A DNA stretch of 64,000 nucleotides. It comes from a virus. The stretch spans positions 41,299 to 105,298 of the IMG/VR virus record IMGVR_UViG_3300037258_000375; one strand, 5' to 3'. The notes beneath the pieces are model-generated. The model was not told the origin of the DNA. It saw only the letters and a list, made by a program, of their open reading frames with translations, and did not search any database. A program made the translations under genes and the position numbers. Of this stretch, positions 1 through 8,370 are shown piece after piece. Positions within the stretch are counted from its first letter, which is position 1. Each line of letters begins with the position of its first letter.

Positions 1-12
1 GATATCCATCGA

Positions 13-372
13 GTGGAAAACGTGAATGTCATCTACGCTTCACGGCCTGTCACGATGGAGAATCTCAACCGTCCAGCGGAGGACTGCACGCACCACATCA
101 CAGACTTCCCGGTTGGTGGCTTCTGGAAGCCGCAGAAGGGTATCTTCGTGATCCCTGAAGCGCAGTGCAAGGCATTGTCTGGCAATGGCGCGCCCAAGCA
201 GGGGAAGGAGTTTGTTGCATCGATCCTCCCCGAAGTGGTATGCAGCGACGAAGTCAATGGTTGGATGATCCTCGCCGCTCCGGGTGCTAAATGCGCCTTG
301 CTATCTGGAGCAAAAACTGAAGTGGCCGCATGGAACAGAGCCGCTCGAATGCTCGGCTGTACCGCTTATTAA
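13..372 (+). CDS. Hypothetical protein, possibly cut by the window start
   Basis: 119 residues from a GTG at 13. The frame stays open to base 1, so the true start may lie outside the window; an in-frame ATG also lies at 55. No family recognised. The protein is mixed in composition, has several Cys (residues ~25, 52, 77, 93, 115) and shows no membrane segment. It ends 9 bases before the next gene and heads a run of small + strand genes leading to the clamp gene. Confidence 0.6.
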   Translation: MENVNVIYASRPVTMENLNRPAEDCTHHITDFPVGGFWKPQKGIFVIPEAQCKALSGNGAPKQGKEFVASILPEVVCSDEVNGWMILAAPGAKCALLSGAKTEVAAWNRAARMLGCTAY

Positions 373-381
373 GGAGGGCCT

Positions 382-786
382 ATGCCAGCGCTAGGATCAG
401 AGTGGATCAAAGTACGACCGGAACTCGCCGCAGGCGGAGAGCATTTCACGTTTAAGACGGAGATCAGCGTGGACCGTGGGGGAATGTTCACGTTCACGAT
501 CCCGGAAGAATTGGAAGATACCGCCAGGGCGAACGCGAAGGGTAAGGTCGATGTATCGGTCGGCAAGATGCGCGTGAATTACTACATTATGACGCGGACG
601 AAAGACCAAGGTATGGAATTCCTTCGCTCGGTCGCGCAAGATTACATCAACTGCGACGTCACTCGTGAGACAGTGATTCTCTACACGACACGTGCGAACG
701 TAAGCTATTGGAAGAAACAAGACGGTGCCATCGTTCCGAACGGAGCCTACGATCCAAACTACAGCAAGATGGACATGGCACGGTAA
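382..786 (+). CDS. Hypothetical protein
   Basis: 134 residues, start set by an AAGGAGGGCCT ribosome-binding site. The N-terminal half is rich in alternating polar/hydrophobic beta-type sequence (FTFKTEISVDRGGMFTF). No recognised family, no signal peptide or membrane segment. Same direction as its neighbours, so probably co-transcribed. Confidence 0.7.
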   Translation: MPALGSEWIKVRPELAAGGEHFTFKTEISVDRGGMFTFTIPEELEDTARANAKGKVDVSVGKMRVNYYIMTRTKDQGMEFLRSVAQDYINCDVTRETVILYTTRANVSYWKKQDGAIVPNGAYDPNYSKMDMAR

Positions 787-838
787 GACTTCGAACGAAT
801 GGAGGTTTGATAGGGATATAACTTATTCGGTGGGCTTG

Positions 839-1168
839 ATGGCTCATGCGTATATCAAGGTCACGGCACACCGCAAGTCCGGGGATCAGATTGGATGGGA
901 ACGCGCCGGGGAGAACTGCCACTCGGAGCCAGACAACTACCTGGACAAGCTCAACTCCTTCATCGGCGGTCTTTCCATAAGTGACATGGGAGAGTACCAG
1001 GAGATTCCGTACACCGAAGAAGCGGCCAAGTTCTTCTATGAGGCTATCCTCTCGATCTGCAAGCTCTCGGATCGAATCGAATCCTTCTTCGGTAATCCGG
1101 GGAACGTACAGAAAGCCATTGAGAGCCGCGCAAGCTTCATGCTCGGGGCTGGGAAGGAAAAATCATGA
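839..1168 (+). CDS. Hypothetical protein
   Basis: 109 residues from ATG 839 (MAHAYIKV). The frame is open further upstream, but that part overlaps the preceding gene and reads as low-quality sequence, so the internal ATG is preferred. The C-terminal half is predicted helical (AAKFFYEAILSICKLSDRIESF). Its stop overlaps the next start in an ATGA arrangement, implying translational coupling. Confidence 0.6.
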   Translation: MAHAYIKVTAHRKSGDQIGWERAGENCHSEPDNYLDKLNSFIGGLSISDMGEYQEIPYTEEAAKFFYEAILSICKLSDRIESFFGNPGNVQKAIESRASFMLGAGKEKS

Positions 1169-1371
1169 CTACTCGCTTGAAGGGGTTCACGGTCGTACTC
1201 GACCATGACATCCGCGATGACGACGCCGAGACAATCAAGCAAGCGATCCTCGCGCTTCGCCACGTACAAGACGTTCAACCGGTGCCGGTGGACGTCGCAG
1301 ACTTTATCATCCGCGCTCGCGTCCGGCGTGAACTATTGGAAAAAGTTCTCAAGGTCATTGAGGAGAACTAA
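1165..1371 (+). CDS. Hypothetical small protein
   Basis: 68 residues, starting inside the stop of the preceding gene (ATGA overlap). Acidic middle (DHDIRDDDAETI) and a helical, charged C-terminus (RRELLEKVLKVIEEN). Alternation of beta-like and helical stretches resembles small ferredoxin-fold phage proteins, but this is not a family assignment. Confidence 0.6.
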   Translation: MTTRLKGFTVVLDHDIRDDDAETIKQAILALRHVQDVQPVPVDVADFIIRARVRRELLEKVLKVIEEN

Positions 1372-1437
1372 GCCGGATTCAACCGTCCGAACTCTGGACG
1401 GGTAACCACAACCATCAACCAAAGGGAGAAGAACATC

Positions 1438-1743
1438 ATGAGTGATATAAGAGCAGCAGTCAAAGAAGTCGAGGGGCAGATTGAGACGCGTATGCGTTTC
1501 CTCCAGGCTCTTGCGTTTCTCGAATCGCTGGGCAAGACCATCGGGATACATCTTGTGGCACAAGACATCTCGGGGCGAAAGGTCAAGTCTGCGAAGGTGA
1601 GCCATCACAAGAAGGCAGCCCAACCAGCCAAGCGCAAGCTGAGCACAGCGGGCCGCAAGGCAATCGCAGCAGCAGCAAAGAAGCGCTGGGCAAAGGTCCA
1701 CGCCGCACAGCGGGCAGCAAAGAAGAAGAAGGCCGCGAAGTAA
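1438..1743 (+). CDS. Lys/Ala-rich basic protein, possible DNA- or RNA-binding
   Basis: 101 residues; start supported by AAAGGGAGAAGAACATC. Residues ~1-45 form a helical segment. The C-terminal half (from ~52) is dominated by Lys, Arg and Ala with LSTAGRKAIAAAAKKRWAKV, the composition of histone-H1-like or nucleoid-binding tails. Nucleic-acid binding is inferred from charge only. Confidence 0.65.
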   Translation: MSDIRAAVKEVEGQIETRMRFLQALAFLESLGKTIGIHLVAQDISGRKVKSAKVSHHKKAAQPAKRKLSTAGRKAIAAAAKKRWAKVHAAQRAAKKKKAAK

Positions 1744-1802
1744 GCGGCCCTTCCTGGACTCCCTCCCCCTCACCCTCTCACACACAGAAAGGTATTCGAG
1801 CG

Positions 1803-2903
1803 ATGGCAAAGACGAAGGTACCCACGATCACGACCACTGTAGAAGCATTCGTAGCAGCGCTAAAGAACACGGTCACGGAAAGAGGCTCTGTCACCATACC
1901 CATCCTTGGCTACGCGCGCGTACAAAACGCGACAGTGATCGGCACGACTCTCGATGTGTTCACTATCGTGAAGTTCGAGGGCAAGGGGCAGGGAGACTTC
2001 CTCATCCACCCACGTCGCGCTATCGATGTATTGAGCGGAGAAAAAGGTCCGCTTGTGATCGAATTTCACGACACAAACGAACCGAGGGGCGAGCGCAAGG
2101 TAAAGCTCAAGGTGGGCACGCTTGAGTTCACGCTTCCGACGCTGGCGGTCGAGAACTTCCCTCACATGCCGGAGCCGATAAAGACGACTCTCGCCATAGA
2201 TGGTGCCGCGCTCAAGACGATGATCGACCGCACCCGCATCGCAGTCTCAGCAGACGAATCGCGCTACACGATCAACGGCACACTCCTATCAACTGAAAAT
2301 GGAACTGTCACGATGGTAGCGACAGATGGGCACCGCATGAGTGTCGTAACCGCACCTGGAGAAGGAGAGCTTGAGAATGTCATTCTCTCGAAGAGCACAA
2401 CGGAGTGGCTTCGCAACAACTGCCGGGGCAAGGTACAGATCGGCAGAGATACCAGTGGTAACATCATCTCCACGGATACGGGAATTGTGATATCGAAGAC
2501 GCTGAGCGGCCAATTCCCGAACTATCAGGCTGTGATCCCAACAAAGTCTTCAGTCTCCGTACGCTTCTCTTCCTCCAAAACAGCCGCCGCCTTCTTGAAG
2601 CGCGCTTGCAAATGCGCGAGCCGAGAGAGCGGCACGATCAAGCTGTTTCTCGAAAAAGGAAAGCAAGAGGTAGTGATTTTGGCTGAATCGTTGGAGCGCG
2701 GATCGGCGCGTGTTCCAGTCCCCGCAGCTATTGAAAACATGCAGACTACGGGAATGACGATTGGATTCTGCGGAGAGTTCATTCTCGATTTTCTTGCCGT
2801 GCTCCCCGACCAGGAATTCACCCTCTCTCTCACCAAGGCAGACATGGCCGGAATGTTCGAGGTGGAGAACTTCAAGTACATTGTCATGCCGATGCGCCTC
2901 TGA
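1803..2903 (+). CDS. dnaN: DNA polymerase III beta sliding clamp (DnaN)
   Basis: 366 residues, the normal DnaN length. The sequence shows the threefold repeated clamp architecture: domain 1 up to ~120, domain 2 ~125-245 (ALKTMIDRTRIAVSADESRYTINGTLL and VATDGHRMSVV are near-consensus DnaN signatures), domain 3 ~250-366 ending in the typical YIVMPMRL tail. The protein would form a dimeric ring tethering the replicative polymerase to DNA. A phage-encoded clamp implies a partly independent replisome; the matching helicase is at 25.8-27.2 kb. No polymerase is in this window. Confidence 0.95.
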   Translation: MAKTKVPTITTTVEAFVAALKNTVTERGSVTIPILGYARVQNATVIGTTLDVFTIVKFEGKGQGDFLIHPRRAIDVLSGEKGPLVIEFHDTNEPRGERKVKLKVGTLEFTLPTLAVENFPHMPEPIKTTLAIDGAALKTMIDRTRIAVSADESRYTINGTLLSTENGTVTMVATDGHRMSVVTAPGEGELENVILSKSTTEWLRNNCRGKVQIGRDTSGNIISTDTGIVISKTLSGQFPNYQAVIPTKSSVSVRFSSSKTAAAFLKRACKCASRESGTIKLFLEKGKQEVVILAESLERGSARVPVPAAIENMQTTGMTIGFCGEFILDFLAVLPDQEFTLSLTKADMAGMFEVENFKYIVMPMRL

Positions 2904-3009
2904 CAATAACCTCACTTGTGTACGATTATTCTTGACACCGAATAAAAAGGAGCGCAGAGTAACAAAGAACCGCTCATGCGGGCAATCAATCTCCGGGAGG
3001 AATAACGCT

Positions 3010-3822
3010 ATGGCAGTTGAATGGGCATCGGAAGATATAAAGCGGGCGGGGGCACTTTACGTTGCATTCCCGGAAGACATCACCATTGTCGAGGAACTCA
3101 ACGGACGGCATGATCCGACCGACATCGAGGCTCTTGCCGCTGACATCGAAGCCAACGATCAGCACACGCCGGTTGGCCTTCGCAAGAATGACGACGGGCA
3201 ACCAGTGCTTGTGTACGGTCACCGCCGCTGGGAAGCGGTCGCGTTGCTCAACAAGAAGTACCCGCATAGCAAGCGCAAGCTTGTCGGCACCTATCTGAGC
3301 GTGGATGAGAACGGCGCGTTCATCGCCGCGATCAGCGAGAACCGTTTCCGCAAGGACGTATCCCCCATAGACGACTGTGCGAATATCAACACGCTGCGCA
3401 AGCGGCTGAAGTTCGCAGATGAGGACATCGCTAAGGTCTATTTCCCCGAAGCCAAGAGCAAGGAAGAACTCGCAGCGGCTCTCCGCTTCGTGAAGCAACG
3501 CGGATCGCTCATTGAACTCGCGCCCGAGGCAGCTACCGCCGTCCGCGAGGGCAAGGTCAAGGTAACCGCTGCCGTCAGGCTCGCGAAGCTCTCCAAGAAC
3601 TTGCAGCGCGAGAAGCTGAAAGAGCAGCCAGCCAAGATGAAGGCAAAGGACGTGCCCGCGCCGAAGCCGAAGCGTGAGAGCATTCCCGCGACCATGCTTC
3701 CCCTGGTGAAGAAGGCAATCAAGGACTTGCTGTTGAAAGACCTCGAAAACACGCAGTATCCCTACGTCGAGGTCAAGCGGGAGCCTATGCTTGCTCTCTA
3801 CCGTCTCATCAACCCTAGCTAG
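3010..3822 (+). CDS. ParB/Srx-domain nuclease-like DNA-binding protein
   Basis: 270 residues; start at ATG 3010 chosen for the GGGAGGAATAACG site in front. Residues ~25-120 match the ParB N-terminal fold: LAADIEANDQHTPVGLR, then VYGHRRWEAVALL (the G-H-R-R box) and AISENRFRKDVSPID (the ENxxR box). A helical central DNA-binding part (~120-200) and a Lys-rich linker follow. Phage ParB-like proteins act in partitioning or, when associated with other genes, as nucleases or regulators. No parA or parS is visible, so true segregation is unproven. Confidence 0.85.
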   Translation: MAVEWASEDIKRAGALYVAFPEDITIVEELNGRHDPTDIEALAADIEANDQHTPVGLRKNDDGQPVLVYGHRRWEAVALLNKKYPHSKRKLVGTYLSVDENGAFIAAISENRFRKDVSPIDDCANINTLRKRLKFADEDIAKVYFPEAKSKEELAAALRFVKQRGSLIELAPEAATAVREGKVKVTAAVRLAKLSKNLQREKLKEQPAKMKAKDVPAPKPKRESIPATMLPLVKKAIKDLLLKDLENTQYPYVEVKREPMLALYRLINPS

Positions 3823-3853
3823 TCCGAGCTTCGGATAGGTCAAGGAGATATCG

Positions 3854-4408
3854 ATGAAGCTGAGCTATGCTGAACGCCATCGCTTCGACAAGGCCGCTCC
3901 ATTCAAGATCGATGGTGTTTACTGTAAGCTGATTCCTTTGACGAAGGGGCAGTACGCAATCGTGTGGGAATCCGATTACGAATGGTTAATGTTTTGGAAC
4001 TGGTGCGCTAGATGGAACGGCCATCCCAAGACGTACTATGCCGTTCGTGGCGTACAAAAAGACGATAGACAGCAACTGATTTATATGCACCGCTTTATCA
4101 AAGGGCTTGCCCCCGGTGATTTACTCCAATGCGATCATAAAAGTCCTGGGAGCGGCTTGGATTGCCGACGCTCTAATTTACGCATTGCCTCTAACGCGCA
4201 GAATCACTGGAATCAAGGTGTACGCAAGAATAACAAAAGTGGCTATAAAGGCGTATATCTTCGGAAAGATACAGGGAAATGGACGGCACAGATTACAGTG
4301 AACGGACGATGCAAGACACTCGGTTCATTTCGCAGTAGACGCGTAGCTTTTCTCGCGTATTGTAAGGCAGCAGAACTTTACCATGGCGAATTCGCACGAG
4401 TCGCTTAA
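3854..4408 (+). CDS. HNH homing endonuclease with AP2 DNA-binding domain
   Basis: 184 residues. The HNH core lies around residues 75-120 (MHRFIKGLAPGDLLQCDHKS, then SGLDCRRSNLRIASNAQNHWN). It is followed by an AP2-type domain (KSGYKGVYLRKDTGKWTAQI, then KTLGSFRSRRVAFLAY). HNH-AP2 proteins are free-standing mobile endonucleases common in phages. It lies alone between unrelated genes, as expected for a mobile insertion; its codon use and AT content differ slightly from the clamp and ParB genes. Confidence 0.9.
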   Translation: MKLSYAERHRFDKAAPFKIDGVYCKLIPLTKGQYAIVWESDYEWLMFWNWCARWNGHPKTYYAVRGVQKDDRQQLIYMHRFIKGLAPGDLLQCDHKSPGSGLDCRRSNLRIASNAQNHWNQGVRKNNKSGYKGVYLRKDTGKWTAQITVNGRCKTLGSFRSRRVAFLAYCKAAELYHGEFARVA

Positions 4409-4423
4409 GATAAGGAAAATTGC

Positions 4424-4651
4424 ATGAGTGTCAAAATCAAAGGGCATCGCCTTCTTCCCGCTGATCCACAACAACCGCGCAGAGCCACATGTGGATGTGG
4501 CGCATGGTGTAACTTAATCACCGGAGTCGGGTCCGCGCTTATTCTCAAGGCAAGGTCCGATTGGCACCTGGAGCATAAGCTCAACGTCCTCCACAGCCAG
4601 GGTAAGCTCGACGAAGAGGAGGATAAACCGATATGGGCGGACATGCGATAG
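4424..4651 (+). CDS. Hypothetical protein with Cys pair
   Basis: 75 residues; weak purine-rich site in front (AAGGAAAATTGC). Contains ATCGCGAWCNL (CxCxxxC), which could be half of a zinc site. It overlaps the next gene by 19 bases. Function unknown. Confidence 0.55.
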   Translation: MSVKIKGHRLLPADPQQPRRATCGCGAWCNLITGVGSALILKARSDWHLEHKLNVLHSQGKLDEEEDKPIWADMR

Positions 4652-4932
4652 GTGCTGTGATCTTTGGGATATTTTTCCTTTCGGCTATCAGCGTTGCATT
4701 GATCGGTCTTATTCGGCTTGACGATAAGAGCGGGCGGAGTGTTGACTGGCACAGACGCAATGGACGCTGGCGTGTACAGTATCCAAACGGCGGTGTCTCG
4801 CAACCATTTACGCGCTCCGTGGCTAAGGATTACGCGAAGTTGTTCGGCGGTGTTGTCGTTCGAAAGGAGAAGGAACCAAATGAATCTGGACAAAGCGAAC
4901 TGGAGGAAGGGTCTTCATCCGGAAGACATTGA
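4633..4932 (+). CDS. Small membrane protein
   Basis: 99 residues. One N-terminal transmembrane helix (residues ~5-27, AVIFGIFFLSAISVALIGLI) followed by a hydrophilic, positively charged domain (GRWRVQYPNGGVSQPF) probably on the cytoplasmic side. It overlaps both neighbours, so the three small genes 4424-5083 look like one translationally coupled group. Confidence 0.6.
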   Translation: MGGHAIGAVIFGIFFLSAISVALIGLIRLDDKSGRSVDWHRRNGRWRVQYPNGGVSQPFTRSVAKDYAKLFGGVVVRKEKEPNESGQSELEEGSSSGRH

Positions 4933-5083
4933 AGCGGACGGTCAGCGCTATGGCCCAGCATTCGTGTTTGGCACACGCATGTACCATTCGCATAAACCTA
5001 TCAACTACACGGCAATTTTTGTCGTCTTCTTTTTCATCTCTTTCGTTCTCTCGTTTCTTGGATTCCGACTCGGCTGGTGGTAA
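4880..5083 (+). CDS. Small membrane protein with C-terminal TM helix
   Basis: 67 residues from ATG 4880, chosen because AAAGGAGAAGGAACCA precedes it; the frame is open further upstream but overlaps the previous gene. A hydrophobic helix of about 22 residues (TAIFVVFFFISFVLSFLGFRL) forms the C-terminus, giving a tail-anchored topology. Unknown function. Confidence 0.6.
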   Translation: MNLDKANWRKGLHPEDIEADGQRYGPAFVFGTRMYHSHKPINYTAIFVVFFFISFVLSFLGFRLGWW

Positions 5084-5095
5084 TGAGGTGCTGCT

Positions 5096-5374
5096 GTGAG
5101 CATTAAAGAAATCGTAATTCACACGTACAGTTGCCGGTGCGATTTACCAGAATGTCCGGGGAAGGGAAAGCCTTGGATCGCAACAAAAGGAGTACCGAAG
5201 CGATGCCGGTACTGCAAGAGACTGGCCTGGAACGGCAAAGGTCGGGAGGTACGAAAGAACGCACTCCCCATCAAGTACGACGACATGACCGACGAAGAGC
5301 GTCGTGAATACAACCGCAAGAAGAAAACTGAGTCGAGAGCCAGGATAAAAAAAGAGGCTGGGGATGACGACTAA
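5096..5374 (+). CDS. Zinc-binding small protein
   Basis: 92 residues from GTG 5096. Four Cys in two pairs (SCRCDLPEC and CRYCKRL) fit a treble-clef-like zinc site in the first half. The C-terminal half is charged (DDMTDEERREYNRKKKTESR) and helical. Overlaps the next gene by 11 bases. Nucleic-acid binding is plausible, not shown. Confidence 0.6.
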   Translation: MSIKEIVIHTYSCRCDLPECPGKGKPWIATKGVPKRCRYCKRLAWNGKGREVRKNALPIKYDDMTDEERREYNRKKKTESRARIKKEAGDDD

Positions 5375-5681
5375 CAAAAAGACGCTGCCTCTCCGAATCC
5401 TTGAGGCTCTAGCCGCGTTCGAAGATGGGCGCGCCGCGTACGTCCATCTCATGTGGAAGGTGTGGCCACCGAAGGATTACCCACGAGCTTATCGGCACTC
5501 AGGCAAGGGTGGTCCTCCGGGAGTGTCACGAGTTTTCAGTGGGGCTCTCAACCGGATGCGGCAACAGGGGTTGATTGCACGTACGCGATATTCCATTGGA
5601 TACGAGCAGCGATATGGACAGCCAGATGTAATCATTCTCTCCACCGGAAGAAAGGCGCTCAAAGATGATCTTCAAGCGTGA
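5364..5681 (+). CDS. Putative winged-helix protein
   Basis: 105 residues. Pattern of helices with a central VFSGALNRMRQQGLIAR segment resembles the recognition helix and wing of small winged-helix regulators, followed by a Gln/Tyr-rich beta stretch. Assignment by pattern only. Overlaps both flanking genes. Confidence 0.55.
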   Translation: MTTNKKTLPLRILEALAAFEDGRAAYVHLMWKVWPPKDYPRAYRHSGKGGPPGVSRVFSGALNRMRQQGLIARTRYSIGYEQRYGQPDVIILSTGRKALKDDLQA

Positions 5682-5856
5682 ACGCAGAACCTATCCAACT
5701 GTACATTGGCAGGGCGGACGCCTGCCAGGAAGTATCCGTACGTTCTGCGGACCTCTCATCACCGACAAGACGGCGCATTCGCCCGACAAAGCAAAGGTGA
5801 ACTGCAAGCGGTGTCTCCAGTGCATGAGGCGGCACGGGCATCTTCCGACAGAATAA
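5665..5856 (+). CDS. Hypothetical small Cys protein
   Basis: 63 residues, starting inside the preceding gene. C-terminal CKRCLQCMRRHGH (CxxCxxC...H) suggests a small metal-binding site. A strong AAGGAGGTC site for the sigma-factor gene follows immediately, so it probably shares the transcript. Confidence 0.5.
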   Translation: MIFKRERRTYPTVHWQGGRLPGSIRTFCGPLITDKTAHSPDKAKVNCKRCLQCMRRHGHLPTE

Positions 5857-5868
5857 GGAGGTCATGGG

Positions 5869-6525
5869 ATGGAATTCCCCGATCTTGAAAAATTGGACGA
5901 CATAGCGCTCATGAAAGAAGTCGTTGCTGAGAACGGCGATGCGCTCGCGGTATTATTTGACCGTTACCACAACAGGGTTCTTAGTGTAGGGCTCAGAATT
6001 CTCAAGAATCGCGAAGAAGCTGAAGAAGTAATGCAGCAGGTATTTTTAGAAGTTTGGCGTGTAGGAGCAAAGTTCGATCCCGCAAAGGGAAAGTTCTACA
6101 CGTGGTTGATGCAATACGCTTATCATCGAAGTCTTAATCGGAGGCAGAGCCTTATCTCTCGACGTTTCTGGAGTCATTGCGGCTTCGACATATTCGCCGG
6201 GATGCGTGCAGGGAGCGACGATAAGGTTAATCGGCGATTCCGCGATGGCACCTTTGAGCCGCCCGAGGAGTTAATGTTGCGGCCTCAAGGTGAGTGCAAC
6301 CGGCTCGTGGAGGAAGTGCTGAAGGCATTGAATGAAGAACAGCGACATGCAATTCGCCTTGTCCACTACGAAGGCATGAGTTTGAAAGAGGCTGCTGAAG
6401 TAGCTAACACGCCTTTTCACAATATGCGTCACCATTATTACCGGGGTTTGCAAAAGATGAAAAAGCATCTTTCTATACTTGCTCAAAAAAACAAAAACTT
6501 GGACACTCTCGGAGGAAAATCGTGA
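5869..6525 (+). CDS. ECF-type RNA polymerase sigma factor
   Basis: 218 residues, start behind AAGGAGGTCATGGG. Region 2 is clear at ~25-85 (LFDRYHNRVLSVGLRILKN, then EEAEEVMQQVFLEVWR and GKFYTWLMQYAYHRSLNRR). Region 4 is at ~150-205 (VLKALNEEQRHAIRLVHYEG, MSLKEAAEVANTPFHNMRHH). The linker between them is longer than in most ECF factors. It would direct host core RNA polymerase to phage promoters; no anti-sigma gene is adjacent. Confidence 0.92.
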   Translation: MEFPDLEKLDDIALMKEVVAENGDALAVLFDRYHNRVLSVGLRILKNREEAEEVMQQVFLEVWRVGAKFDPAKGKFYTWLMQYAYHRSLNRRQSLISRRFWSHCGFDIFAGMRAGSDDKVNRRFRDGTFEPPEELMLRPQGECNRLVEEVLKALNEEQRHAIRLVHYEGMSLKEAAEVANTPFHNMRHHYYRGLQKMKKHLSILAQKNKNLDTLGGKS

Positions 6526-6854
6526 GCGAATTTATGACCGTGGACCATCCGCGAGCTTTCGAGGGTATGACTCTCGATCCTCACAAAGAGTTGCGGATCA
6601 AGCACTATCCGGAAGAGACGCATCTATGCCCGCTCTGCAAGGGCTACGGCGGATGGCATCTCCAGTTCGACGCCTACGGTCCAGGCAAGCACTTTGACTC
6701 TAGTTGCTTCCAGTGCAACGGGTGGGGATACGTCTCGGCAAAGGATGCAGATCACATACATAAGTACGGTCCAGGCACTACGGTAGGGCACTGCCTGAAT
6801 AACTATACCTGTGAGATTTGCAATCAAGTACGCACTGTCGATTCGAGCGACTGA
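6522..6854 (+). CDS. DnaJ-type zinc-finger protein
   Basis: 110 residues, start overlaps the sigma-factor stop. Two CxxCxGxG-like motifs (CPLCKGYGGW and CFQCNGWGYV) match half of the DnaJ cysteine-rich domain, with a further CEIC near the C-terminus. There is no J-domain. Such free zinc domains usually bind proteins or RNA. Confidence 0.65.
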   Translation: MSEFMTVDHPRAFEGMTLDPHKELRIKHYPEETHLCPLCKGYGGWHLQFDAYGPGKHFDSSCFQCNGWGYVSAKDADHIHKYGPGTTVGHCLNNYTCEICNQVRTVDSSD

Positions 6855-6855
6855 A

Positions 6856-7089
6856 ATGAAGCGGCGGGTCGTCATCGAAGTGTGGGAGTGTGAGTGCTCG
6901 CAGTGCGGGCATCCGCGAGACCGATACAAGCCTTGGTACAGTCTCGCGAAGCGTCCTCCGCAAGAATGCCCTGGTTGTGGATCGCGTGAATGGGACGGCA
7001 AGAAGATCAAGCACAAACCGGGGGCGAAGCCGAAGATCGAATTACCAAAACCAGTTCGAGTGAGAGCTACCGAGGGGGACGAATGCTAA
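6856..7089 (+). CDS. Zinc-ribbon protein
   Basis: 77 residues from ATG 6856, just behind the preceding stop. CECSQCGHPRD and CPGCGSREW give two Cys pairs about 30 residues apart, a classic zinc ribbon, followed by a basic tail (KKIKHKPGAKPK). The next start overlaps its stop. Confidence 0.65.
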   Translation: MKRRVVIEVWECECSQCGHPRDRYKPWYSLAKRPPQECPGCGSREWDGKKIKHKPGAKPKIELPKPVRVRATEGDEC

Positions 7090-7364
7090 AGAGTGTTTTC
7101 TTGATGCTTCTATTGGTCGTTGGATGTGAAGTGACGGACGAATCCAAGGCCATTCACGTGATCGGAACAATAACAGCCGTGGAAAATGACGGCTCCTTCG
7201 ATCTGGAGAATAGCCAGTCCAAAATTATCCATTTCGATAGGTGCTGGGAACAGATCGGCCACTTTGATGTATGGAAAAATGAGCGCGTCGATCTCAATCT
7301 GCAAATCAAGGTAATGAATGGAGGACAGTGCGCCTTTATTGTTTCCTCTACTGATCTGCACTGA
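7083..7364 (+). CDS. Predicted lipoprotein
   Basis: 93 residues from ATG 7083. The N-terminus MLKSVFLMLLLVVGC has the charged start, hydrophobic core and terminal VVGC of a lipobox, so Cys15 would be lipidated and the protein anchored to the membrane. The rest is a small beta-rich domain (IGTITAVENDGSFDLEN) like an OB or PepSY-size module. Phage lipoproteins often act in superinfection exclusion; that is speculation here. Confidence 0.6.
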   Translation: MLKSVFLMLLLVVGCEVTDESKAIHVIGTITAVENDGSFDLENSQSKIIHFDRCWEQIGHFDVWKNERVDLNLQIKVMNGGQCAFIVSSTDLH

Positions 7365-7378
7365 AAGTGAGGATAGCT

Positions 7379-7954
7379 ATGATTAAAAGCTGGAAGCAAG
7401 ACCACGGTATAAGCAACGGCCCTGGAATCATCCTTGTCAATTCCAAGTACGTCCACAACGTCGCGGCGGCGATCCGCGCGGCGTCTTGCTTTGACGTGAC
7501 TCGGCTTGTGTGGACGGGCAGCCGCGTCAATCCCGATCTACTCGACCGCCTGCCTCGCGAAGAGAGGATGAAGGGCTACAAAGACATCCTGTGGACACAC
7601 GACGTCAAGGACCGGCCCTTTGATTTATTCTCGCCTCGCGTCGTTCCGGTGTGCGTGGAGTTGCTCGAAAACTCCGAACCGCTCACAACCTTCGAACACC
7701 CTGATAACGCTGTGTACGTGTTCGGACCTGAAGATGGGGGAGTGCCGCAAGTGCTGCGCCGCTTCTGCCATCGCTTCGTTCACATTCAATCGAACCACTG
7801 CCTCAATCTTTCGGCAGCGGTGAATGTGGTTCTTCATGACAGAAAGTCTAAACGGCAGATCGCGGGCCTTGAGCCCATCTTGCCAACCGGCGAAATGCTC
7901 AATGAACACAGAGGCCCGATGGAGATTGCCATAGCGGGATGGGATGGGTACTGA
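7379..7954 (+). CDS. SpoU/TrmH-family RNA 2'-O-methyltransferase-like protein
   Basis: 191 residues from ATG 7379. All three SPOUT motifs are visible: motif 1 NVAAAIRAASCFDV (~residue 23), motif 2 FGPEDGGVP (~118) and motif 3 LNLSAAVNVVLHDR (~142), which make the knotted AdoMet site. The length fits the compact TrmL/TrmH type, which methylates tRNA ribose. In a genome with its own tRNAs this points to modification of phage or host tRNA. Motif 1 has Ala where most members have Gly, so activity needs testing. Confidence 0.85.
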   Translation: MIKSWKQDHGISNGPGIILVNSKYVHNVAAAIRAASCFDVTRLVWTGSRVNPDLLDRLPREERMKGYKDILWTHDVKDRPFDLFSPRVVPVCVELLENSEPLTTFEHPDNAVYVFGPEDGGVPQVLRRFCHRFVHIQSNHCLNLSAAVNVVLHDRKSKRQIAGLEPILPTGEMLNEHRGPMEIAIAGWDGY

Positions 7955-8134
7955 ATGCTGACCAAATTCTGGACGGTATGCAAACCATGCAACGGACGCG
8001 GTGAAGTCAATCCAAACTCTCCACATGCGCGCAAGCCGCCGAAGATGACCGGAGAGATTACGGATCGCACCACGAGCGTTTGTAAGAAGTGCTCCGGGTG
8101 CGGGATGCAGTGGAATATGACGAGGGGGAAATGA
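7955..8134 (+). CDS. Small zinc-finger protein
   Basis: 59 residues starting directly after the preceding stop. CKPCNGRGE and CKKCSGCGM form two CxxC pairs of the DnaJ zinc-finger kind. Its stop overlaps the next start. One of several tiny Cys-pair proteins in this region. Confidence 0.55.
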   Translation: MLTKFWTVCKPCNGRGEVNPNSPHARKPPKMTGEITDRTTSVCKKCSGCGMQWNMTRGK

Positions 8135-8370
8135 TGAGAACTTGGTGGATTGCTCCTGGTGACAATGAAAAAGTGATGCGCGGTGACGAGGTGATCGCTA
8201 CCATCACAACAATGAAAAGCGGGAACTATCGCTGGGACGGAATGAATATGTATCGTGAAAACTTCTTAATGAAGGACCATATCTTGGAGGACGTCAAGTA
8301 TTTTTACCGCTACCCGCACCGTCGCAAAACTGTCATCACATTTAAGAGCGGCAGAAAGGTCGTGCTCTGA
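8131..8370 (+). CDS. Hypothetical protein
   Basis: 79 residues; start at ATGATG behind GAGGGGGAA. Beta-rich, basic C-terminus (YPHRRKTVITFKSGRKVVL). No family recognised. Stop overlaps the next start by one base. Confidence 0.55.
   Translation: MMRTWWIAPGDNEKVMRGDEVIATITTMKSGNYRWDGMNMYRENFLMKDHILEDVKYFYRYPHRRKTVITFKSGRKVVL

Noticed and set aside
2931-2960. TTGACA before the ParB-like gene as promoter
   Set aside because: No acceptable -10 at a proper distance; not reported as a feature.
3010-3822. Plasmid-type parABS partition system
   Set aside because: No ParA gene and no repeated parS-like palindromes are visible nearby.
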